A DNA stretch of 64,000 nt from Roseomonas sp. CECT 9278 (GTDB taxonomy: Bacteria > Pseudomonadota > Alphaproteobacteria > Acetobacterales > Acetobacteraceae): the NCBI RefSeq assembly GCF_918698155.1, contig NZ_CAKKLX010000008.1:103888-167887 (forward strand). Reading direction: 5' to 3'. The translations under genes and the position numbers were made by a program. Positions 33,286 to 40,792 of this stretch are shown piece by piece (within the stretch, counting starts at the first letter, position 1; each line of letters opens with the position of its first letter). Under the pieces are notes generated by a model. The model saw nothing but the letters and a program-made list of their open reading frames with translations. It was not told the origin of the DNA and ran no database searches.

Positions 33286-34086
33286 TCAGCGCCGGCGGTA
33301 GGGGGCCTGCGCAACTTCCTCGAGGCCGAGGCTCGCGGCCTGCGCCGCGTTCACCCGCAGCGGATTGCGCCCGGCCATCATGGTGCCGCCCGTCACGTCC
33401 GGCCGGTTGTAGATGAAGCCCTGCAGCGGATAGGTGCGGCCGTAATTGTCGTCGTTGTGGCCGACCTGCACGCGCACCTGCGACCAGTCATTGGCCGGCG
33501 AGGCATCGATCACGGACACGCCGCGCATGATGGAGCCGCGACGGATGCCCGGGCCGCCCCAATTGGCGTGATGGATATGGACCTCGCGCGCCGAGACGAC
33601 GCGCTCGACCACCGCGACGTGGCCGGCGCGCATGCCGCCATAGCCCGGGAAGGCCATGATGGAGCCGACTTCGGGCCGGTTGCCGCGGGCATAGAGGCCG
33701 GCGGCATTGTACCACCACTGGCCGCCATTGCCGCTGATGTCCATGCCGGTGGCCTGGCGCGCATAGGGCACGCAGGAGATGCCGCCGCCGCCGCCGCCGC
33801 CGCGGGCTGCGTGGCCACGCCGGCCGTTGCGGGTGGTGGCATTGCCGCGACCGGTCGCGGCGACCTGCACCGCGCGGTTCGGGCCACGCTGCGCGGCGGC
33901 GCGGGCGGTCGGGTTGGCGGGCCGTGTGGCCTCGCGCCGGGCGGCGGGGGCGGCTGGGGCGGCGGCGGCCCGCGCCGATGGCTTGCCCTGCCGCCCGTCG
34001 GGTGCCCGTGCCGCGGCGTCCTGCGCCGTCATGCCGAAGCCGCCGAACAGGATCGCCAGGGCGATCGCCGCGCCTTTTGCCGTCAT
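33286..34086 (-). CDS. CHAP-domain secreted protein (putative peptidoglycan amidase)
   Basis: A 266-residue exported protein. A signal peptide (residues 1-26, ending TAQDAAA) is followed by an Ala/Arg-rich low-complexity linker to about residue 98 with a Gly run. The CHAP domain covers about 104-220: the catalytic Cys is in SCVPYARQ, the His in GHVAVVERV and the polar residue in HHANW. CHAP enzymes cut peptidoglycan amide bonds. Cationic linker sequence ([17 protein letters not shown]) suggests binding to the cell envelope. Confidence 0.88.
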   Translation of the reverse strand: MTAKGAAIALAILFGGFGMTAQDAAARAPDGRQGKPSARAAAAPAAPAARREATRPANPTARAAAQRGPNRAVQVAATGRGNATTRNGRRGHAARGGGGGGGISCVPYARQATGMDISGNGGQWWYNAAGLYARGNRPEVGSIMAFPGYGGMRAGHVAVVERVVSAREVHIHHANWGGPGIRRGSIMRGVSVIDASPANDWSQVRVQVGHNDDNYGRTYPLQGFIYNRPDVTGGTMMAGRNPLRVNAAQAASLGLEEVAQAPYRRR

Positions 34087-34244
34087 ATGTGCCCAGTGCC
34101 CCCAGAAACCCCCTGGCCGGGTGCCGAAGCGCCCCGCCGTGTGACGTGGCTAACAACCCGGCCGGCGGGCAGGCAACCCGAACCTCTGTAACAGGGGGAA
34201 ATCTGCGGTGATTTGCGAGCAACGTGCATCGCGCCCGCGGCGTA

Positions 34245-34262
34245 ACGGGAAACTATTCCCGT
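34245..34262. promoter_or_regulatory. palindrome upstream of CHAP gene
   Basis: ACGGGAA and TTCCCGT form a perfect 7-bp inverted repeat around ACTA in an AT-richer patch, 159 nt upstream of the CHAP start. It could be an operator for a dimeric regulator or a small hairpin. Confidence 0.35.
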
Positions 34263-34311
34263 AATTCGGGCAGGATCGGGACACGGCCACAGTGTGGTGG
34301 CCGGAAAGCAA

Positions 34312-34340
34312 CAACGCCCGGCGCGAGGCGCCGGGCGTTG
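34312..34340 (-). terminator. terminator hairpin after ridA-like gene
   Basis: CAACGCCCGGCGC and GCGCCGGGCGTTG form a perfect 13-bp stem with the 3-nt loop GAG. On the minus strand it lies 50 nt after the ridA-like stop and is followed by the T-rich TTGCTTTCC, consistent with an intrinsic terminator. Confidence 0.75.
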
Positions 34341-34390
34341 AACGTCAGAGTCGAGGAAAGGTTTCCAGCCATCACGCGGCCGGCCGCAAT

Positions 34391-34741
34391 TTACCGGCAG
34401 GCGGTGACCATGATCTCAACCAGGTGGCGAGGATCGGCCATGTTCGCCTCGACGCAGGCGCGCGCCGGCGCCTGGCCCTCGGCCAGCCAGGGCGTCCAGA
34501 GCTCGTTCATCGCGGCGCGGTCGGCGATGTGCTTCACCCAGATGGTCGCGGTCAGCAGGCGGGTCTTGTCGGTGCCGTTGGCTTCCAGCGCGGCGTCGAT
34601 CTTGGCCAGCACCTCGGCCGTCTGGCCCTTGATGTCCTTGGACAGGTCATCGGCGGTGATGCCCGCGAGGTAGACGAAGTTGTGGTACTCGACCGAGGTC
34701 GAGAGGATCTTGTTGGTCCCCTGGCGGGTGATCTTGCTCAT
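34391..34741 (-). CDS. RidA family protein
   Basis: A 116-residue member of the YjgF/YER057c/UK114 (RidA) family, which hydrolyses reactive enamine/imine intermediates. The family motif with the key Arg is APARACVEANMADP (Arg about 94), followed by LVEIMVTA. The N-terminal block NFVYLAGITADD matches. The closest subgroup may be RidA-like rather than strict RidA. A strong terminator follows it. Confidence 0.9.
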   Translation of the reverse strand: MSKITRQGTNKILSTSVEYHNFVYLAGITADDLSKDIKGQTAEVLAKIDAALEANGTDKTRLLTATIWVKHIADRAAMNELWTPWLAEGQAPARACVEANMADPRHLVEIMVTACR

Positions 34742-34834
34742 GCGGGCCGTTCCTTTGCGACTTGCGCCCCGGGCGCCGGGGGCAATGGGCGCCCCGGGCG
34801 CGGGGGCGATGCTGCGCTCGCGCGCGGCTCGCTT

Positions 34835-35110
34835 CTAGAACAGGTTGCGCAGGTCGGGAATGTCCCGTGGCGTGCCGGTGGCGCCGAACAGCGCGCAGGC
34901 GCAGCGCGGGCAGCGCGCCTGCGCGAGTTCGTGTGCCGCGGGTGCGGGTAGCGGCGCGGGGCCGGCGCGGCGCAGCAGGTCGGCGCGCAGCGTGTCGTGC
35001 AGGTCGGCTGTCTCGCAGGCCTGCGCGGCCGGCAGGTCCGGGCGCAGCGCGCGGGCTGTGCCGGGGAACAGCAGCGCGCTGGCGCAAGCGAGGCGGCGGG
35101 TTGTCGTCAT
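34835..35110 (-). CDS. small exported Cys-rich protein (third of a trio)
   Basis: A 91-residue protein with an N-terminal TTRRLACASALLFPGTARA that reads as a Tat-like signal. The mature part has ACETADLHDTLRAD and a C-terminal CPRCAC pair of CxxC type. It lies 45 nt after a related gene on the same strand. Shared layout (RR signal, AC-E, then CxxC) with the two upstream genes suggests paralogues. Metal or thiol chemistry is possible; no family recognised. Confidence 0.6.
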   Translation of the reverse strand: MTTTRRLACASALLFPGTARALRPDLPAAQACETADLHDTLRADLLRRAGPAPLPAPAAHELAQARCPRCACALFGATGTPRDIPDLRNLF

Positions 35111-35155
35111 GCCGGGATCATGCCGTGCAGCGCGCGCCGACGCACGCGCTTTCGG

Positions 35156-35386
35156 TCAGCGCTGGCCCTTGCTGGCGGCCGCGCAATGCGCGCAGGCGAA
35201 TTCATCCTGCCCGCCATCGGCGACGAAGCGGGCCTTGGCCTCGGCGCAAGCCTTCGACGGTGCGCCCGCGGTGCAGGCGCCAGGCATCTCGGGCCCGGCG
35301 GACTTGGCCGAGGCGGCGCGCAGGCCGGCGCCGAGCGTCAGCAGCGGGAGGGCGGTGGCGGCGATGCCGCGGCGGGTGATGTTCAT
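35156..35386 (-). CDS. small exported Cys-rich protein (second of a trio)
   Basis: A 76-residue protein with the signal NITRRGIAATALPLLTLGAG (Tat-like RR) and about 50 mature residues containing four Cys: GACTAG, KACAEAKA and ACAHCAAA (CxxC). The start at 35386 is chosen over 35434 because the signal peptide begins there. It is 44 nt from the preceding gene of the same kind. Function unknown. Confidence 0.62.
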   Translation of the reverse strand: MNITRRGIAATALPLLTLGAGLRAASAKSAGPEMPGACTAGAPSKACAEAKARFVADGGQDEFACAHCAAASKGQR

Positions 35387-35430
35387 GGCGCGATGCTGCA
35401 CGGCGCCGAACCGCCCGGGAACGAAACGCT

Positions 35431-35658
35431 TCACCGTGTGACCGGCACGCGATGTGCCCCGCCGCAGAGCGGGCAGCGCCCGCCATTGGCCATCGGCAGG
35501 GTGTCCTGCAATGCCTCGCAGGCGATGAAGCGGCCGCCCGGGTCGCCGCAGTTGCGCCGCGGCTCGGGCCCCGCGACCGCGGCGGCGCGCCCCACGGAGC
35601 GCGGCACCGCCAGCAGCGGCAACAGCAACGAAAGCCCGGCAAACCGACGCGCGATCAT
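35431..35658 (-). CDS. small exported Cys-rich protein (first of a trio)
   Basis: A 75-residue protein. The signal is IARRFAGLSLLLPLLAVP; the mature part contains NCGDPGGRFIACEALQDTL and CPLCGGAH. The ACEALQDTL block resembles ACETADLHDTL in the third gene, and the CPxC motif is shared. The start at 35658 begins the hydrophobic signal. It lies just after the truncated oxidoreductase remnant. Function unknown. Confidence 0.6.
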   Translation of the reverse strand: MIARRFAGLSLLLPLLAVPRSVGRAAAVAGPEPRRNCGDPGGRFIACEALQDTLPMANGGRCPLCGGAHRVPVTR

Positions 35659-35772
35659 CGCAGGCTCCGTTCGAGTCGGCGCGATGCTACCGCGCGGATC
35701 GTTACCGCCGTACTGCTGATTCACCCGGCGCCGGCGCGCGGCCCGTCAATTCGCCATCATCGCGCCGGCGTT

Positions 35773-35880
35773 TCACGCCACGCGATAGGTGCTGCCCGAG
35801 GCCGCCGCGCCGATCATCGCCTCATAGACCGCGACGCCGTGCACCGCGTCCTCCACCGGCAGCGGATAGGCTGGCCCCCC
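35773..35880 (-). pseudogene. remnant: last ~35 codons of a Gfo/Idh/MocA oxidoreductase
   Basis: On the minus strand this reads GGPAYPLPVEDAVHGVAVYE followed by AMIGAAASGSTYRVA and a stop. It matches the C-terminus of the intact oxidoreductase at 39006-39983 with only two substitutions (Ala to Val, Ile to Val). Fifty bases are identical (35777-35826 and 39010-39059). Upstream of about 35880 the match stops abruptly and there is no start or domain. It is a fragment marking one edge of the islet. Confidence 0.85.
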
Positions 35881-35976
35881 GCATACCTCAATTGGGCGAT
35901 GTGCCGCTTAGCCGAAGCTGGAACCGTCCCTGCAACGACAATGACGTGACCGGCCCAGGAAAAGAGGAGCGACCTA

Positions 35977-36492
35977 ATGTTGTTGCGGGTGATGCGGTTC
36001 CTGAAAGACTACGCGGGCGTGATCTCACTTCTCTCGGTGCCGATTTCACTGGGAGCAATATGGCTGGCCAACGAGGCCACAGCCTATCTTCGGCCGACGC
36101 TTGAAATCGAGACGCGCCGAGGGATCGCGACGAGCATCACCCCCATCAACACGCCGACTGCGGGTGCCGAGCAGCCGGATTCCGCGCGATCAAGCGCGAA
36201 CGTCGACTGCAGCCCCGGCTTCGTGGTTCTGACCGGTCAGTGCTATTTCGAGAACGCCAATGGTCCGTTCACGCCGGTTGGGACTCCAGCGAGCCACGTA
36301 TCGCCGGAAGCTCTCGCCACTCGAATCAACCTGCCGTACGTGCGCGAGGTCCGGACGACGGACAGGAACGGTATTTCGCGCTTTTCCTGCTTCATTGCCG
36401 CGGAATTCCACGACGTGGACATCCGGGCCAGGGCCGAGGCCGTTTGCATCAACCGTCGGCATGTGAGGCCCGAATTCGGACGCGGTCAGTGA
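35977..36492 (+). CDS. hypothetical membrane-anchored protein
   Basis: A 171-residue protein with one N-terminal span (VISLLSVPISLGAIWLANEA, about 15-34) and an extracytoplasmic domain with Cys in NVDCSPGFVVLTGQCYF, RFSCFIAAEF and AVCINRR. AAAAGAGGAGCG precedes the ATG. Base composition is visibly less GC-rich than the flanking chromosome, so it looks acquired. No family recognised. Confidence 0.68.
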   Translation: MLLRVMRFLKDYAGVISLLSVPISLGAIWLANEATAYLRPTLEIETRRGIATSITPINTPTAGAEQPDSARSSANVDCSPGFVVLTGQCYFENANGPFTPVGTPASHVSPEALATRINLPYVREVRTTDRNGISRFSCFIAAEFHDVDIRARAEAVCINRRHVRPEFGRGQ

Positions 36493-36659
36493 CGCCACGA
36501 TGGCGCAGGCCAACACAGCGCCTGGGGCTCATATGGTGACGGCAGGAAGTCGTTGACTTCGGATCACCACGGTTTCGGAAGGTATGCGGGCGACGCCATG
36601 GCGGACCAGGCTTCGCTGTTCCAAGGGTCTTCCAAGACGGATAAATGAAGCACGAACTG
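36493..36659. other. gap between convergent genes in the islet
   Basis: About 170 nt of lower-GC sequence between two convergent genes. I see no strong hairpin, gene or repeat in it. Confidence 0.4.
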
Positions 36660-37616
36660 TCACGGGCACCCAGCGACACCGCCCATTCCGGCATCCGCGA
36701 CCCATGCGCGTTGCGTCAGGATGACCCCAGCAACCTCCGTGCGATCAATCCCGCAGCCATTCCGGAAATAGGCCCTGAAGGCTATGTTTTGCGATGGATC
36801 GGAATACGCCCCCCACCCATCTGCCACGCCGTTGACCCAATTGCCTTCATAGCGGGAGCCGCGAGGCCATACCTGCACGCCATAGCCGTTTTTCTCGCCA
36901 TTCGCCCAATTGCCCGTATATCGCTGTCCATCCGGGAGGACCAACGTGCCGGCGCCGCTTTGCCTTCCATTCAGGAAGCCGCCTTCGTAGCGGCCTCCAT
37001 CGGCACCGACGTTAACCCCGTGGCCAGACAGACGATTGTCGACAAACCGACCCGTCAATGTGCCGCCATTCGCGAAGCGGACGTTGCCCTGGCCATTCAA
37101 GCGATCGTTCGCGAACTCGCCCTCATAAACATCCCCGCCGACATGCTCCCATCGACCACGCCCCTGCCGCCAGCCTTGCCGCATGTCGCCAACGTAGCGC
37201 TGCGTCTGCTCGCCGCCTTGATCCGTGTAGCGCCAGGTAGCTGTCCCCCGGCCCTGCGCACGGCCATTCACGCAAGGCCCAGACCAATTCACGACGGTCG
37301 TCGCGTTCACCCAACCGGTCCACACTTGGCACCGCGTACGCGCATCGGTGAGGAAGCCGGGCTGCGGCGCGGGTGAGGCCGGTGCCGCGGCCGGTGCTGC
37401 CACCGCCTGCACTGGCGCCGCCTGTGCCATCGGCGTCGGTACGACGACAGGCGTGGACGAGGAGGAATCGCAGGCCGTCAGCGCCGACAGAAGTGGCAGT
37501 GCCAGCGCGAACCAAGCGTTGACAGCCGGCGCGCGCAGGCCAAATCCCCGCCCGGCAACACCCAAACCCGCTTGCCCCAGCACGCCCTTGGCAAACCCAC
37601 GCGTCGCATCCTCCAT
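36660..37616 (-). CDS. MORN-repeat lipoprotein
   Basis: A 318-residue protein. A long basic N-region of about 33 residues leads to a hydrophobic segment and lipobox LLSALTAC (Cys49). An Ala/Pro linker follows to about residue 100. Six MORN repeats of 23 residues come next (units such as YEGEFANDRLNGQGNVRF, YTGNWANGEKNGYGVQVW, YEGNWVNGVADGWGAY). The last 40 residues include GCGIDRTEVAG. GGAGG precedes the ATG at 37616. MORN repeats usually mediate membrane or protein contacts. It is divergent from the LuxR-type gene. Its base composition differs from the flanks. Confidence 0.82.
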   Translation of the reverse strand: MEDATRGFAKGVLGQAGLGVAGRGFGLRAPAVNAWFALALPLLSALTACDSSSSTPVVVPTPMAQAAPVQAVAAPAAAPASPAPQPGFLTDARTRCQVWTGWVNATTVVNWSGPCVNGRAQGRGTATWRYTDQGGEQTQRYVGDMRQGWRQGRGRWEHVGGDVYEGEFANDRLNGQGNVRFANGGTLTGRFVDNRLSGHGVNVGADGGRYEGGFLNGRQSGAGTLVLPDGQRYTGNWANGEKNGYGVQVWPRGSRYEGNWVNGVADGWGAYSDPSQNIAFRAYFRNGCGIDRTEVAGVILTQRAWVADAGMGGVAGCP

Positions 37617-37767
37617 AGGCCGTCCTCCATCAACCCGGGACACCCCAGGTTGCCAGGACGAGGATTCACGGACGTAGCAGCGATCGCATCCCCAGTTTGG
37701 GGGATCTTTGCCTCGACCCGCACGCGTTCCCAACTCTCATCCGAGCGTTTCATTTACTTCGCGCAAC
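37617..37767. promoter_or_regulatory. divergent promoter region of the islet
   Basis: A 151-nt spacer between the MORN gene (minus) and the luxR-type gene (plus). It is among the most AT-rich DNA in the window (CATCCCCAGTTTGGGGGATC, GCGTTTCATTTACTTCGCG). CCCCAGTTTGGGG at 37690-37702 is an inverted repeat (CCCCA-GTT-TGGGG) and a candidate operator. Confidence 0.5.
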
Positions 37768-38949
37768 ATGACTGCCACCTTCAACCGCGAACAGCCTCCT
37801 CCGGTGCTTGGGAGCTTCGTCGTGGCCGATCGCCTTGAACGCCTCTATGGCCTAGTGGATCTGGTGTATGGGGCCGCGCTGGACGAGAGCGAATGGGCGG
37901 GCGCTGCCGCCCGGATCGCCGATGCCTTCGGCACCCACAGCGCAGGGCTGCAGATCGTTGGCGGGGATGACGGTTCCACCGATATTCTGTCCACGACGGC
38001 CAATCTGACGGTGCAGGCGGTCGAAGCCTACCGGGCGCACTACGTGTCCACCGACGTCTGGATCAGGCGCGCATCCAGCCTGAAGCCGGGTACGGGCGTT
38101 CTGGGGCAGGAACTGATCTCCGACGCCGACCTTATCCGATCGGAGTTCTGGCAGGACTGGGCACGGCATCAGCGCCAGTTTCACGTCTTGGGCGGGCTGA
38201 TGCCTGTGTCGGAGGACCAAACCCTCGTCTTGGCCGTTCATGCCGATCGCTTCTGGAGAGGCTTCGACGAGGACGACCGTCAACTGTTTGGCGCTTTCCT
38301 GCCGCATCTTCAGCGCGCCTTGAAGATCCGGAGGAAGGGGCTTCTGGAAGGGGAGCGTGCCGCAGGCCTGTCAGACGCCATCGACCGCTTCCGGACTGCG
38401 GTCTGGGTTGTCGGGCGGCATGGACGCATCCTGGCGATGAACGGCGCCGCGCAAGACGTGCTTGAACTTCCAGCTTCGCCACTCGTGATGCGGAACTCCG
38501 TGCTCGCGACGCGCCGGGGCGAGACGACGAACCGGCTGCTGGCCGCGATCTCGGCGGCGTGGGCGGAGGACAGATCAGACCGCATGCGGCAGCCGCATCC
38601 TCCCATCAGGCTTGAATTCCTGGATGCCTCCGGATGCCTTCATGTCGTGGTCGCACCGTCACGGCAGGACGGGGGGCGGCACGCGCTGGTCTTTGCCTCA
38701 CAGCCTCGGCTTCAGCGTACCGATGCCGCGATGCTCAAGGCTCTCTTCGGTCTTTCGACAGCGGAAGCCGACATCGTTGCGCGGCTCGTTGCAGGCGACA
38801 GCATCCGGGAGATCGCGCAGTCGAGGCGTGCCTCCGTGCAAACAGTCCGAAGCCAGGTCAAGACGGTGCTCTCGAAGACGAATACCCGAACGCAAGCTCA
38901 ACTTGTCGGGTTGATCATGGGCAGCTTGGCGAACTTGCGTAGCGCGTAA
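37768..38949 (+). CDS. LuxR-type transcriptional regulator
   Basis: A 393-residue protein with a C-terminal LuxR/GerE helix-turn-helix (about 330-390: LSTAEADIVARLVAGDSIRE, then IAQSRRASVQTVRSQVKTVL). The N-terminal 320 residues may include a PAS-like sensor (TAVWVVGRHGRILAMNGAAQ at about 212-231). No response-regulator receiver domain is seen. The ATG at 37768 is preferred to an in-frame ATG at 37708, which would lie in the promoter region. It may control the divergent MORN gene. Lower GC than the flanks. Confidence 0.87.
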   Translation: MTATFNREQPPPVLGSFVVADRLERLYGLVDLVYGAALDESEWAGAAARIADAFGTHSAGLQIVGGDDGSTDILSTTANLTVQAVEAYRAHYVSTDVWIRRASSLKPGTGVLGQELISDADLIRSEFWQDWARHQRQFHVLGGLMPVSEDQTLVLAVHADRFWRGFDEDDRQLFGAFLPHLQRALKIRRKGLLEGERAAGLSDAIDRFRTAVWVVGRHGRILAMNGAAQDVLELPASPLVMRNSVLATRRGETTNRLLAAISAAWAEDRSDRMRQPHPPIRLEFLDASGCLHVVVAPSRQDGGRHALVFASQPRLQRTDAAMLKALFGLSTAEADIVARLVAGDSIREIAQSRRASVQTVRSQVKTVLSKTNTRTQAQLVGLIMGSLANLRSA

Positions 38950-39005
38950 CGACCCGCGCCAACGGCTGGAAGCGACCTGCCTGCGCGCAGGACTGAGCAG
39001 GCGCG

Positions 39006-39983
39006 TCATGCCACGCGATAGGTGCTGCCCGAGGCCGCCGCGCCGATCATCGCCTCATACACCGCGACGCCATGGATCGCGTCCTCGGCCGGCAGCGGAT
39101 AGGCCGGGCCGCCGGCGACCGCCGCGGCGAATGCCGCAAGTTCCGCGGCCTCGATGTCGACCCTGGGGAACACCTGCTCCTGCGGCGTGCCGTCGCGCGT
39201 GCAGGTCACCAGGTTCTCGTGGCCATGCAGCACCGCCCAGGCATCGGTGCCGAACAGCCCGACGCGCCACAGGCGGGGCGCATAGGCCAGCGTCGCGAAA
39301 TTCGCCGTCGCGCCGCTCTCGAAGCGCATCAGCGCGGCGGTGGTGTCGTCCAACCCGTTGTCGATGACGCGGGCGTGCGACTGCACGGTCACCTCGGCGA
39401 TGCGCCCGGCGAGGTTGATGAACATGTCGACCATGTGGATGCCCATGCCGCCCATGCCGCCGAGCGGGCTTTCCTTCGGATCCGCCCGCCACATGCCCGG
39501 CGTGTAGGCGAGCGCGCCCGGCCCGCTGAACTGGCCCTCGACATGCAGCAGCGTGCCCAGGCGGCCATCCGCCAGCATTGCCTTCATCTGCGCGATGGCG
39601 GGCAGGAAGCGGCGGTTGTGGCCGAGCGCCAGCACCACGCCGGCGGCGCGGCAGGCCTCGACCGCGGCCTGCGCGCTGGCCTTGGTCATGGTGAAGGGCT
39701 TTTCCACGAACACATGCTTGCCGGCGCGCGCGGCGGCGATCACCTGGTCGGCATGCATCCCGTGCGGGGAGGCGATCGCGACCGCCTTCACCGCCGGGTC
39801 GGCCAGCACCGCTTCGAAGCTGGGCAGGATGCGGATGCCCTGGCGCGCGGCCCAGTCGGCGGCGCGCTCGGGCCGGCCGGTGCACCCGGCGACGAAGCGG
39901 ATGCCGGCGTCGTTGCGGCCCTGCACGCTGTCGACCAGCGTCTGGCCCCAGCGGCCCATCCCGATGATGGCGGTGTCGAGCAT
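39006..39983 (-). CDS. Gfo/Idh/MocA family oxidoreductase
   Basis: A 325-residue NAD(P)-dependent oxidoreductase. The Rossmann motif is IIGMGRWGQTLVDS at residues 5-18, and the EKPFTM motif (about 92-97) carries the family's Lys. GGMGGMGIHMVDMF with its His is typical of the active site. The substrate is probably a sugar or cyclitol derivative, not predictable here. Its last 35 codons are duplicated at 35773-35880. The start at 39983 removes an unrelated N-terminal extension. Confidence 0.9.
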   Translation of the reverse strand: MLDTAIIGMGRWGQTLVDSVQGRNDAGIRFVAGCTGRPERAADWAARQGIRILPSFEAVLADPAVKAVAIASPHGMHADQVIAAARAGKHVFVEKPFTMTKASAQAAVEACRAAGVVLALGHNRRFLPAIAQMKAMLADGRLGTLLHVEGQFSGPGALAYTPGMWRADPKESPLGGMGGMGIHMVDMFINLAGRIAEVTVQSHARVIDNGLDDTTAALMRFESGATANFATLAYAPRLWRVGLFGTDAWAVLHGHENLVTCTRDGTPQEQVFPRVDIEAAELAAFAAAVAGGPAYPLPAEDAIHGVAVYEAMIGAAASGSTYRVA

Positions 39984-40138
39984 GAAACGTCCCCTGGGCT
40001 GCTGTGCCGCGCGGTGTCGCACGCACCCCCGGCGCCGGCAATCCGGGTGGCGCCGTGCCAGGAGGCGCGCCGCCCGGAAGCGGCGCCCGCGACATCCCGG
40101 GCGGACCGCGCCGTCGCGCGCCGTCGGGGCGGCGCCGG
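39984..40138. other. intergenic region upstream of oxidoreductase
   Basis: 155 nt between the oxidoreductase start and the end of the next minus-strand gene. It is very GC-rich; no hairpin with a T-run, gene or clear promoter was found. Confidence 0.35.
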
Positions 40139-40735
40139 TCAGTCCAGCCGGATCGGCGGCGGGGCCATGCGCGCGACCTCATCCGCCACCCGGGCGGCGA
40201 GGGCCTCGGCGAAGCCTGCGGCGAAGTCGGCACCCATGACGGTCGCGATGGCCGCCTGCGCCGGGGCGCGGCCGGCGCCCTCGCCTGGCCGGGCCAGCTC
40301 GTTGACCAGCGCGACCTCGAGCGCGATGGCGAGGTCGGTGGCGCGCGCGACACCCAGGGCGGCCTCCATCGCCGCGTACAGCGCCTGGTCGGGGCCGTGG
40401 CGCTCGGGGGCTGGCACCGGCAGGTCCGGCGGTGGTTGCCACCACAGGCCGCGTGGCGCGGCCGCGGCGACGATCGCGGCGTAGTCCTCGCCCGCCGGCG
40501 CGATGTCGCCGGGCAGCAGCAGGATGCCGCGCGGGTCGTCATGCGCGTCGATCGCGTCGCCGAACACCAGGCGCAGCGCGAAGGCGGCTTCGGCCAGGCC
40601 GTCCGGGCGGAAGGGGATGTCGAGCGTGACCAGGCTGGCATCGCCGCGATGGTCCACCGGCGTGGCGGCGCCGAAGCCCTCGGGCGCCGGGGCCAGGGCG
40701 CGGATGGCGAGCAGCGCCGCGGTCCGCGCGGTCAT
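40139..40735 (-). CDS. hypothetical protein
   Basis: A 198-residue soluble protein with no signal peptide. Visible blocks are FALRLVFGDAIDAHDDPRGI, LLPGDIAPAGEDYAAIVAAA and ALEVALVNELARPGE. No catalytic motif or family recognised. It starts 57 nt after the MFS exporter gene on the same strand and is probably co-transcribed with it. Confidence 0.65.
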   Translation of the reverse strand: MTARTAALLAIRALAPAPEGFGAATPVDHRGDASLVTLDIPFRPDGLAEAAFALRLVFGDAIDAHDDPRGILLLPGDIAPAGEDYAAIVAAAAPRGLWWQPPPDLPVPAPERHGPDQALYAAMEAALGVARATDLAIALEVALVNELARPGEGAGRAPAQAAIATVMGADFAAGFAEALAARVADEVARMAPPPIRLD

Positions 40736-40792
40736 GCCGTGGCGCCCGCGGCGGCGGCAGGCCGCCGCTGCCGCATCGCCGGGCGCGATCGA

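Larger units (their letters stand above)
34087..34390. other. intergenic region upstream of CHAP gene and downstream of ridA
   Basis: About 300 nt without a gene. It holds the terminator at 34312-34340, a palindrome at 34245-34262 (ACGGGAA-ACTA-TTCCCGT) and AT-richer stretches (ATCTGCGGTGATTTGCGAGC, GTAATTCGG) that should include the CHAP promoter on the minus strand. I cannot place -10/-35 boxes reliably. Confidence 0.5.

Noticed and set aside
33779..33802. GCC trinucleotide run as a regulatory or unstable repeat
   Set aside because: It encodes the Gly-rich linker just before the CHAP catalytic Cys and needs no other explanation.
35773..39115. Insertion sequence or transposon
   Set aside because: No transposase, no terminal inverted repeats and no short target duplication were seen; the flanking repeat is a diverged gene 3' end.
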